Shown here: one piece after another, positions 47,901 to 59,900 of the stretch
Position numbering within the stretch: position 1 is the stretch's first letter
How the letters are laid out: each line of letters begins with the position of its first letter
Assembly: GCA_948567375.1 (NCBI GenBank)
Contig: OX419762.1
Coordinates: forward strand, 26,603,465 to 26,667,464
Source of the DNA: Lunularia cruciata
Lineage: Eukaryota; Streptophyta; Marchantiopsida; Lunulariales; Lunulariaceae
DNA length: 64,000 bases
Direction of reading: 5' to 3'
Notes under the pieces: generated by a model
The model's database searches: none
Told to the model about the DNA's origin: nothing
Seen by the model: only the letters and a program-made list of their open reading frames with translations
Position numbers and translations under genes: made by a program

Positions 47901-50900
47901 CGGATTTGCCAAGAAGCCATGGTGCAAAATCCTCACATGGTATTTGAAGCCATTGCTTGTACGTAAAGAATAGCAAGAGCATTAGGTGGAGGTGAAGGAG
48001 TAGTTCTACCTCAACATTATTGGGCAGAAATGCCACACATGGGTAGACCCGTACCAATGGAATTGGGTAACCTTTGATTTCAAGATTGAGAAGCACGATC
48101 ACTTCAAGGGGAGCGTGGACAGGTAGAATCCCACGAGGGGAAGGAACTTGAGGAGAACAACACCATTATTACAATTGTGGCCATATTGGACACACATCTA
48201 CCAACTGTTGCACTCGTTTCCCTAGAGGCCCTTGGCCTTTGTACAGGCAATCTTTGAACAACATGGAGAAGCAAATTGAAGAGGAGGTGGAAATCACTTC
48301 AGAAAACAAAGATCACCAATCAATGTACCTCACGGCCTTATTGGCTCAATAAGGAAGCAGAGAAGCAAGGGGAGGAAGAAGACTAACACACAAAGATCCT
48401 GAAAGGTAGCCTCATAATTGATTGAAGTGAATGGAGTCCTAGAAGGCAATCACATGAGAGTATTAATAGATCCGAGAGCAACTGAGAATTTCTTGCCTCA
48501 CTTTGTTGCAATAAGATTGGGAATGGATCTAGAGAGAGATGGGAGTGAAGAAGTAGAGTTACCTAATAGGAAAGCAAAGAGGATTGAATCATTACCTAGA
48601 CGAGTAACACTCTCTATAGGAGAATATCAAGAAACAATTGAGTAGCGAGTGATTCAATTAGCCCGTTATGATGCAATCTTAGGCATGTCATGGATAGAGC
48701 ATTATAGCCATATGGTAGATTGGAGGAAGAAGTAGTGGGAACCCACCAATGGTCAATCATTGGGATTAAAGAAAAATCACACAGGTAGGAACTGCCTCTA
48801 TATGTCATAGGGATGGCGACTGTCTGTAAGACCAATAGATGTTTCATGGGTCTAATAAGAGAAGTCCAGAGTGCACAAGTTGATGGAAAAATTCATGAGA
48901 AATTGAAGGATGTGGTGGATGAGTTTCAAGATGTCTTTCTTGATGATCTACCCTTAGGATTACCACCAAAAAGGAAAGTAGATCATAAAATTGAGACACT
49001 CTTGGGGAAGACACCTCCTTGTAAGGCCCCATATCGCCTATCACCTCATGAGTTGGAGGAGTGTAAGACTCAAATTGAGGAGATGTTGTAGAAAGGGTTC
49101 ATCCAACCTAGCGTATCACCATATGGGGCTCTTATCTTGTTTGTGAAGAAGGATGGTACAATGTGCATGTGCATTGACTATCGGGGTCTCAATCAGCAAA
49201 CAATGAAGAACAAATACCCCTAACCTTGCATGGATGACCTGTTTGATCAACTCCATGGAGCAAGATACTTCACCAAATTGGACTTGCAAAGCGGTTACAA
49301 TCAAATCCAAATTGCAGAGGAGGATGTGTACAAAACTTCCTTTCAAACCAAGTATGGCCACTTTGAGTATCTTGTGATGCCTTTTGGCCTCACCAATGCA
49401 CCTGCCACTTTCATGAGTCTAATGAATGACATATTTTGTCCATACTTGGATAAGTCTGTTATTGTCTTCTTGGATGATATCTTAGTATATAGTAGCATAA
49501 TGACGGAACACAAACAATATCTATGAGAGGTCCTCCAGATTCTAAGACAAAATTGATTGTATGCCAAAATCTCAAAGTGCAAGTTTGGCAAGTCTGAAGT
49601 AGACTACTTGGGGCATAGAGTAAGTGCAGAGGGTATTCAAGTATTGACGGATAAAATAGAGGTCATTAAAAAATGGAGTGCACTAGAAGACCAAACTCAA
49701 CTCAAGAGCTTCTTGGGGTTGACAAGATTCTATCATAGATTTTTCAGGGACTTCTCCAAGGTTGCAAAGCCTTTAACAACACTACTTAGCAAGGATAAGA
49801 AGTGAACATGGGAAACGCACAAGAGTTGGCCTTTCAAGAATTGAAAGCCGCCTTGCTACATGCACCAATCTTGAAAAGGTATGACCCAAAACGTCCAATC
49901 AAGTTGGCTATAGATGCATCAAGCGTAGCAATAGGAGCACAACAAGAGTGACATGACGGATGGCATCCAATTACATATTTCTCTCAAAAGTTGTTACCAA
50001 CAAAGTGCAACTACCACACCACAAAACGAGAAGAGTTGGCCATTGTTCTGGCAACCAAGCATTGGAAGCACTATCTAGGCAAGAAGGCATTTGTAGTAGA
50101 GATAGACCACAAACCTCTAGTCGACCTCAAGACGCAGAAGGATCTATCTTGTTGCCAGATTTGGTGGGCAGAGTGGCAAAATGCTTCAACATGACAATCA
50201 TCTACGTGGAAGGTAAGAAGCAACTTGCAGATGCATTCACCCGCATGCCAATGGCAAACAACTTGGTGGTAGAGGTTAAGATTAACCTTGAATTCTAGCA
50301 ACTACACAAACTGACCCATAGATTGTAGAAGCGCAATCATCCTATGGCGTCACTAGCACCCAAGGACTCACCTTTCATGATGGTAGATTATGGATCCCAA
50401 ATGTCCTTGAATTACACACCACCATGTCATGATTCGGCCATTGCAGGTCATGTCGGAGTGGACAAGACCTTGGATGCAGTCCAGTGCTGGTACTATTGGC
50501 CCAAGATGAGCAACAACGTGATAGACTACGTGCACAGCTGCCTACTTTTTCAACAGAACAAAGCTTCTAATCAAGCTCCTATAGTGCTCCTTCAACCTCT
50601 CCCCACTCCTACCCAACGTTGGGAACACGTGAGTATGGATCTTGTCTGTGTGAACTACCCAAGACCACCTTAGGGTTTGACTCCATCGTGGACCAGGCTC
50701 ATCAAAATGATTCATGTACGCCCTACCACCAAGGATATGACCGCTCTACAACTAGCTCAAATTTACTTAGATGCAATATTCTCTCACCATGGCTTGTCTA
50801 GAGTACTCATCACCGATAGAGGCACTCAATTCACCAATTTGTTTTGGCAAACACTCTTTGGTTTCTTCAAAACCAAGTTGGCCATGTCCACAACTTACCA

Positions 50901-53900
50901 CCCACAAACAAATGGCCAAACAGAGCAGGCTAATCACACGATTGAAGACATGTTACACGGCTTTACCTTAGAAGAGCAAGAGGTGAGACACCCTACTCTT
51001 GTTGGTAGAATTTGCTAACAAAAATTTAGTGAATACATCCACCCAAGTCACTATGTTCTTCCTCATGTATGGTGAACATCCCTTCACACCTTCTAGCTTG
51101 ATGAAGATTCGTCCAATGGCTACCAAGGTCGATGCAGTCAACACATTTGTTTTTAGAATCCAACAAGGTGTGGAGAGCGCAAAGATTATAGATTGTGTAA
51201 AATTGACAAAAGTAGTATGTTGATGCACACCATAGGCACATGGAGTTCAATGTTGGGGATCAAGTGTGGCTATCGACAACCAACCTTACATTAGTTGGAC
51301 CTCGTAAGCTCAGACCTTGTTTTATTTGGCCTTTCTCGATTCTTCATCGCATCGGCGCTGTTGCCTATTACCTTGAGCTACCACGACACATGAAGATCCA
51401 TCCATTGTTCCATGTTTCCCTACTATGCATATATGTTTCCCGATCAGGCCAGGGTTATTCTACACAAGACATTTGACTTTGTCCGACACTCATTGATGGC
51501 ATAGAGGAATATGAAGTAGAGCGTATTCTCCAAAACCACATGTGTAGTACTTGCCATCCACGGGTGGACTATCTAGTACAGTGGAAAGGTTACCCCCTCT
51601 ATGAAACAACCTGGGAGCCCGTTGCCAATTTGACACATGTACCTGTGTTGGTGCAAGCATTTGAGCAACAATTGCACAACGAGGATGTTGTATCTTAAAA
51701 GGAGGGAGGTTTGTAATACCAAGAGCTAACCATATGATCTAGATGTGAATTTTGGTTTAGTAACATCTAGAATGATGTTATACATGATGGTCAAAATAGA
51801 TTAGACAGAAATATCACCAAAAGAGTACTTCTACAAATAGGGCTGAAACCAAAATAGACTTGAGAACCTTAGAACCAATAGCTAGACATATGATTTAAAG
51901 ATGAGAATTGTTTGGTAACATCTTGAAGGATGTTACACATGATGGACTAAACAGATCAGAATGAGATATCACCAAAAAAGGGACTTCTATTTAATAGAGT
52001 ATGAACTAAAATATGCTTGAAATATTTGAAGGCAATTTTGGAGGCCTGAAAGGATGAATTAGGCCTTGAAAATGTGCGGAATCCCCCCTCCCCCTGTTAT
52101 GAAAAAATGCTGGCCTTTCCTTCCCATGGTTTTTCTCATTGAGAGCTTTCCAATGGTACCTTACCCATGTGATTTTGAGATTCCTACAAGAAGATTCCCT
52201 AAAATATTCCCTTTGGTCAAAGCTTGTTTGACCAACCAGATAGGACCTAGACCGACATGTCATCCATCCAAGTAAGTACTCCAAGGGTAGAGCTTGCTGA
52301 CATGTAACCTATCTGTATGCCTAATCCTATGGTGGAGCTTCTTTGGAGGAGATCCCTTTGTCTACATAATAAAGAGAAGGTGCTCATTTGGGGCATCAAA
52401 TATTTGAGTGTATAATCTGTGTTTTATTTCTCCTCTTTTCCTCTGAGTATTCCTCCTCACCATGAGAGGATGAGTCAAACATACTATATGCCATCCTATT
52501 GAATAAAGAGTTACATAACATACAACATAAGCTTGTACATATAATTGCCAAACTTGGGTCCATAATGCCATCAATGTTTAGATGGTGGTATGGTGCACAA
52601 TTTTACACATGATCCTTCAAAAAAAATTATCACATCTATCCAACATGAAGACTCCAAAAGGCAAAACTTTGTGCTTCTCAAGATAATGTGGCATGTAATC
52701 ATATCAAGTATCATTGGTGCAGTCTGCTATAGATGTACATAATCACTTGGATGAAATTGATAGATCAAGGATCTATAATCTATTCTTTGAATAATAGCAT
52801 ATTGTAAAGTATCTTTATGTTGAGCAATTGCTAAGTTCTCAAAGGCCATTGGTATCACTCTTTGAAAGGCCTTTGCATGTTGAGAACATGCGTTCATCCA
52901 TATGTCTAGGTCATCCAAGTCCAAAACTAAAGTAGCATCATGAAAAATAGCTATAAGTAAATATGGATCTTGTCCATAAAGTAGAAACTAAAGAGAGAAA
53001 GATGCTAAAGAGGCTTGCAGATTGAGCCAATAACCATGGCCAACCAAGGTAATTGGAGATCCCAATCTATCAAGTGATCTCTTTGCAAACCGTACTTATG
53101 TAATCCTCTTTTCATCATTTGAACCACTCTTTCTACTAAGCCATTTTCCTCAAGGTGATCTTAAGAGGTTGTATAGTAGTCAATCAAGGCCTTGTCACAC
53201 AAGACCTCCTAAAAAGAACTCTCCTAAGAATTCTACATCTTGATAAGTCAAATCTCAACAAGTGCACCAAAATGATTAAGAACTAGATCCAAGAACGAGT
53301 AAGCTCTCCCTTCATTGGACTTGTCAAGAAGTACAATCAACTCAATCCACTTGGAAAAGTGTTCCACCATAACAAAAACATATTGATGATGTCTCATAAT
53401 CAACAATAAGAGTCTAATAAAGTCCAAAATCCAATGGTAACTTAGGCCCGTGATAGATAATGGGTGTGACTATGGCATGGGAGCATTAAATGATGTTCTA
53501 ACTTGGTTATAAATTTAGTTTTGGCAACAAATTGTTGAACATTGGTTTGTATATTGTACCATTAATAAAGACTATAGAATAAACTATATATTTTTTTTTA
53601 TTTTTTTTTTACTCTAAAATGTCATAGCTCTTCATGAGCATAATATATCAATTATGGTCTCTAAGATGGAAGTGCTATTACTTGCACTCTACTATCCTTG
53701 CATATACAAAGAAGGTGTTTTCACTCCAATCTAAATCACCTAGCTTGTTGAAGGATATAGTTTTTCTTCTTTGCATCAACTATGCCACCAATGTAGAGAT
53801 AATATAAATAATAGAGATAATCCACATTAAGACATTATCATGAATGTCTCATTGACTTGTACTAATATCTACACCCTATGAATATGTGATCTCAACTCTT

Positions 53901-56900
53901 CTCTTGTATGTGTTGAAAGATTGTAGTACATTAGTTAGACATAGTATCTAGAAATGGAAAATAGATTGAGAATATTTGGAGTGATGTTATATGATGGTCT
54001 AAGTAGATCAGATAGAAGTGTCACAAAAACAATACTTCCACTAATAGTAGAGGCTAAAAACACCCTAAAAACTTCAAAGTCAATTTTGGAGGTCTAAATG
54101 GATAAATTAGGCCTTAAAAATGACCAACTAGCCCACCTTTGAGAGGAAAGGTACTGCTCTTTGCCCCTCTACTTGTCTTGTTGAGAGCTTTCCAATGGTA
54201 CCTCATTGATGCAATTATGAGCTTTATATAGGAAGATTTCTCAAAAGTTCCCTTTGGTCACACTTGTTTGATCAACCATATAGAACAAGGATAGACATGC
54301 TACCAATCCATACAACTAATCTAAGGGTAGAACTTGTTGATATATCACCAATCCATGTATATAAATCTAAAGGTGTAGCTCCTTTTGAATGGATTCTCTT
54401 TGCTATATGATAAAGACAATGTGATCTTTTGGGACATCAAAGTATTGATGGATGAAACCTTATATTTCTCTTATGTTTCTTCTCTTGTGCTTCTCTTGGA
54501 GGTTCTCCTATCCTTGAAACATTACAAAGAAATACCATCAAAATCTCAAAAAATATATATATAAATGTAGATGTATGCAAACATGACAACAGCTCTTCAT
54601 TTGTCCCACCATGCTAAAGTGTTCTAGTTTGATTCTATTGGTTGGGACATGGATTTTTACTCAACCCATATGGATCACGATTCACCACTCCATATATGTG
54701 AATAGCTATGAAATCATATTCTTGTAAAATTAAAGCCCATCATGCAAATTTCATTGAAAGCTTGTTGGACTTTATCAACCATTTCAATGGTTGATGATTA
54801 ATGATGAGAGAAGGAATTACCAAATAGATAAATAAAAAACAGGTGTTATTGTACACGTTGCTTCCAAACATTCTCCTTCATATGAACTTTATTTTATCTC
54901 CGTTGAATTATTCAAGCAACTAGCATAGGCCACCATAAACTCCTTCCCCTCATCATCCTAACTTGGAGCATTGCTCCAAGTTCCAATGTACTCCTATCAA
55001 TATGAACTTGAAATGCTTATCCTATGATTTATCTTTTGAGAATATGAGCAGATGTCAACCTCTCCTTGAGTTCTATAGTAGCTCTCTCTTGCTCATCCTT
55101 CCAACACCATTCGTGTGTAAGCTCATTTGACTTTATCAAGGCCTTGGAAAAGACACTCAGTCTACTTTATCAAGGCCTTGGAAAAGACACTTAATCCTCT
55201 AACATTAATATTAGCAATAGAAGTTTACCAATCCAAGGAGTACTTAGTTCACATGCATAGACCAAGTAATATATAGAATAGCCTCCACCTTGGTCTATTA
55301 ACACCAATTCCATTAGAGTAGATAGTGTGACTCAAATACTCAACCTACTTGTCAAAAAATTTGCAATCCCCAAGATGTAATTTGAGTCCATAAGATCTTA
55401 ATCTCTCAAACACCTCTAACAAATATCTCTCATACTCCTATACAATATTGATATAGATCAAAATGTTATCAAATAACATTGAGCAAAATCCAATCTTGCT
55501 AATAAGATCTTATCCGCAATCTTTTGGAATTTGGAAAGAATATTCTTTAACTCAAATAATAAGAATCTCTATTGATACAATATATTCTTGCCATGAGGAT
55601 CAATAACCCAAAATTTTATCTTAGACTTGTTTTCCTCCTTGATTTACAATTCATGATACCTTGCTCAAAGATCTAAAGTACTAAAGACCTTTGCATGCCT
55701 AATCATATCAAATATCTCCTCCAATGTAAACATAACATATCAATCAACCCTAGTTTATTAGTTGATAAGAAGGTAATCTCCACACATTTACCTATCTATG
55801 TAGTTGCCATGCATATCCTTCTTGGCAGGCATCGTTGTAGCTGAAGCATACTCTCTGTGTGAAATCTCTACCAAACTAGCCTAAAAAACATCTCTACTCT
55901 AGCTCTAAGTCAATACTCTTTCCATGTCACTTTATTTGTAGGGACATCAAAAAACTGTTGTATCACTAGTCAACTCAATCCAAATATTAGATGTTTTTAG
56001 AGCATCCAAATCCTTCATACTAAAGGTAAAGTAACTTGTATAGATCTTCAAGAACCTCCAAAATCTTTGTCTTTTCCCTCTTGTAAGCTTAGGTCCAATG
56101 TTTGGCTCCCACGTATCCTCTGTAACTAATGTAAGAGTGGAAGATGCACTGATTGGCTACTTCATTGGGCCCTTGGGAGCAATAGTATCATGCCCCCAAT
56201 TGCTAGAGTCCACAACCTTAAAGAAAAAAACTCATTTTGCTCTAGTTGCAAACTCCACATGTACTCTAATTGCATCTTTAATAAACCAAGGGTGTAATCC
56301 AAGTAGATCATGCTTATCTGGATGAACTCCAAGTAGACCACTCTCACTAGTAATCATTGTTGTATCCCATGAGCACGATGCTCATTTGCTTTATTGTCCC
56401 TAGCATGTGCTTAAATTGTCTTGATAAACACAAAGATCACCAAATGTCCAAGTAGTGATACTTATCAAATGCATCCTATGTTGCTCTGCCAAGCCAAGGT
56501 TTATATAATCTAGGTCAAATGATTTAGATCCATAGTTTGACCTAACACTTGATGCTTGGATGCCTCTTACACTACTAAAATGGTGATAATACCGATATGA
56601 AAACCCATTGCACTCTCTCTTGCTGCATTGGGTTCCACTAACTACTATCACTATAAGTCTCAAAGAAGTCTAAGACCTCTCTCTCAAAAAGCATGTGCAC
56701 TTGGGAAACTCATAAGTGTTTTTGGACTATCCAACAAGGTTCACCATTGCCATAAGTGACCTATCAACCACTACTATTATTTGAGATTGGCACCCAACAT
56801 CCAGAATATCATCAACAATAAGGTAGGCTAGCCATTGAATCCCATCATAGACACATTATAAAACCTCTCTAAGTAAGAGGTTTGTCTACCAAAGATGAAG

Positions 56901-59900
56901 ACAAAGGGCCCGTTATCCAACTCTAGCTGCATCTAACAACATAGTGAGTCTCATTCAGGAATGGACCTAAATGTACTTGCTACCACTCCTCTACAAAAAT
57001 TGTCCATCAAAGGGGCATTCTCCAAAACGTAGGAAGAGAAATGGACTAATGAACTTGGAGATGTAAGAATATACGTAATATCTTCTAGAACACACTAAAA
57101 TGGAGATCTTGTAGACCCTAATCTCGGCCAACACGGATACGTCCCTAACATAACCATCTAGAAATCACCAAAGGAATGGGACCATGTCTCTCTAGATCAT
57201 GCACCCCCATAAAGGAAATATCTATTGGTAGGGTCTTTTTGTAACCCTTGACTACTTACATTGGTAATAAATCAAGATATGAATAGACCAAATGTACCAT
57301 ATGATATAGAGAGACTTGCTTAGTGATCTCATCTCTCTCCATATACAATTACCTCTAAACTTGTATATCTACATGTAGTACTACAACTAGTCTAGTGTTA
57401 ATTCCACTAAAACAACTCCAATAAGGATACTTTATCTGCTAGATACTACCAAGCAATAAATTTAGTATCCAAAGGTGATAAAGTAATAAATTCCAAAGGT
57501 TTATCCTCACATTGGTCTCTTGATGTTACAAAGACTCCACTCCAAGCCTATTGTATCAATTAATCTGCATGCTACTACAATGCCTTCTCAAATGCTCTCA
57601 CCGTTTGTGGTGTATAGAGCTTCCTTGAAGGTCCCACTAAATAGAAAATTTCACTCTTGTTGTCTAGTAGGCCAATTCCATATGAACCAAGCTCACTCAA
57701 AAGCAACTCTAGTTGGAAATTTTTTCAACCTAGTTGATGTTGACTACCATAACCATTGGTCGCTAAATAGATCCCATGCTCCTCAACCAAGTCAACTCTA
57801 CCAATAACCACCTTGCATTAGAAGCATGAATCACATCATCCCTACTCTCACAAAGTGTGGTAGCCCACTAGAACATTAGAATTGGGTCAACCCTCAATAT
57901 AAACATATCATTGGTTGAGAACAAAAGGAAGCGCATAATCAATAGAGCTACCTCCAACATCATGCTAAACTCAATTTGTGTTGTAGTAAGTGGTTGACTA
58001 GTATCTAGTCTATTATGCATCCCATCACCACCTACTATACCTCCACTAAGATGTCTAGGGGCTATGGAGGTTGTTTGTAATACCTTAGAGAGTGTGAAAA
58101 ACTAGGAAAGATTGACCTATTTATCAACTTTGTAGATCCAACTCCACTAATGCTCCTCTGGGCTCTAGAGCACATATTTCACTCTTGATCACTATGGTAG
58201 ATGCATCTACTTTTGTTTTTCCACACATAAAATCCAAAACATCTCTATCACCAACATAAGAGTGTGAAGTCTCAACGTTTTAATTTGATATCTTTTGAAC
58301 TATGGCCATGCTAGTCAATCTCTGCTCCAACTACTTAATCCAAGTAACCATGGTTATATCAAAATCAAAGGGTAGGTATTGGCTCCTACCAAATGTAAGT
58401 CCTCTACAACCTTGTCCTCCATGACTTGAAGCTCCTCTACCACTTGCCATAACAACCCTACCACTTTATAACTTTAGATGGAGGTCAAAACATCAATCAC
58501 TGGTGTGACCAAATTTATCACAATGGTCACACTATCTTTGTGTTGGATGTGATGCACCAAAGATATCATTTCCACTACCTTGAGTGCACTCTCTCTTGTA
58601 TTAAAGTCCACCATAAGTCCAGCAAGGAACACCACCACTCATTGGTTATTATTAACCTAAAAATGAAGGTAAAGATCTAGCTACATTAGGCTATCCACTC
58701 ATTCCATAAGATTTGGGTTGTCTACTATGCCCTTGGAAGCCAACGTGGTGCGGTGCACTATTTTGCACTCTAGAAGAAGTAATGATTATAGATGAGGTCT
58801 CTGTACCAAATCCAGATTTCAACACTTTCTACTCCACTATGTTAAGCTTAGTGCACTCAACCAAACTAAAGACACCGCCAAAGTATATGAGGTAACCTAT
58901 AATAGTGTAACATCACGTACTCTATGTTACAACTCCCTATCTAGGATCCCTTACCAAAATTGGGTTGCTTGGGCTTTAGTAACTCCTTAAGTGAAACTTA
59001 CCGAGCATCTATAATACTAGTAGCTAGACATATTATCCAGAGGTAGAAATTGGCTAAGTGACATTTGGTAGAATATTATACATGATGGACTAAGTAGATC
59101 AGATAGAGATTTCACCAAAAGAAGTATTTTCACTAATAGAGCAAGAGCCAAAACACCTTGAAAACTTTAGAGCTAATTTTGGAGGCCTAAATAGATGAAT
59201 TAGTCCTTGAAAATAGAAGGAATCCCCCTCCATTAGAGAAAAAAGGCTTGACTAGGACAAGGACTGACATGTCTCCCATCTATGCAACTAATCTAAAGGT
59301 GGAGTTTGCTTACATGTCACCAATCCACATATTTGATCCAAGGGTGGAACTTACTTTGAGGAGATACTCTTTGCTATATAATAAAGACAAGGTGTTCCTT
59401 TGGGACGTCAGAGTATTGAGTGTAATATTATGAGGATAGGAGAATCCTCAAAAGAAAAACAGGAGAAAAAACACAAAGCTTCACACTCAATACTCCGATG
59501 TCCCAAAGGAGCATCTTGTCTTTATTATATAGCAAAGAAGATTCCCTCAAAGGAAGCTCTACCCTTGGATCAGATACATAGATTGGTGACATGTCAATGA
59601 GCTCCACCCTAGATTAGTTGCAAGGATGGGTGACATGTCAATTCTTGTCCTATCTAGTTGGTCAAACAAGTTTGACTAGAGAGAATATTAATGGAATCTT
59701 CCTATAGAAAGCTCAAAATGGCATGGGTGAGGTAACATCAAAAAGCTCTTGATGACACAAACAATGAAAGGGTTAAGGCAAGACTCTTGTCTCATAGGAG
59801 AAAAATCTTTTGATTTTTGAGGCCTAATTCATTTGTTTAGGCCTCCAAAATTAGCTCTGAAGTTTTTCAGTGTGTTTTAGGCTCCTACCCTATAAGTGAA

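Larger units (their letters stand above)
45911..52451 (+). mobile_element. Gypsy-3: older chromodomain Ty3/Gypsy, same family as Gypsy-1, opposite strand
   Basis: A full-length but heavily broken element, 6.5 kb, on the plus strand. LTRs at 45911-46651 and 51712-52451, primer-binding site 46653-46664, gag about 47.0-48.3 kb, protease about 48.4-48.9 kb, RT about 49.0-49.55 kb, RNase H about 49.55-50.3 kb, integrase about 50.35-51.2 kb, chromodomain about 51.5-51.65 kb, polypurine tract 51697-51711. The first 140 bases of the LTR pair differ at about one base in nine by hand count, so it is clearly older than Gypsy-1. I estimate more than fifteen breaks. No target duplication could be recognised. 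Confidence 0.9.
52600..58950 (-). mobile_element. Old, strongly decayed Ty3/Gypsy element
   Basis: Parts of a third Gypsy lineage can be followed on the minus strand: gag zinc knuckle ([10 protein letters not shown]) near 58.5 kb, RT near 55.45 kb (FDNILIYI, then [12 protein letters not shown]), RNase H end near 54.7 kb ([13 protein letters not shown]), and integrase near 53.4 kb with an HF-KW-EL-type segment. The order gag-RT-RNase H-integrase from right to left is correct. It is interrupted by the solo LTR at 53922-54526. Very many breaks, so this is the oldest Gypsy here; its outer limits are uncertain. Confidence 0.6.
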
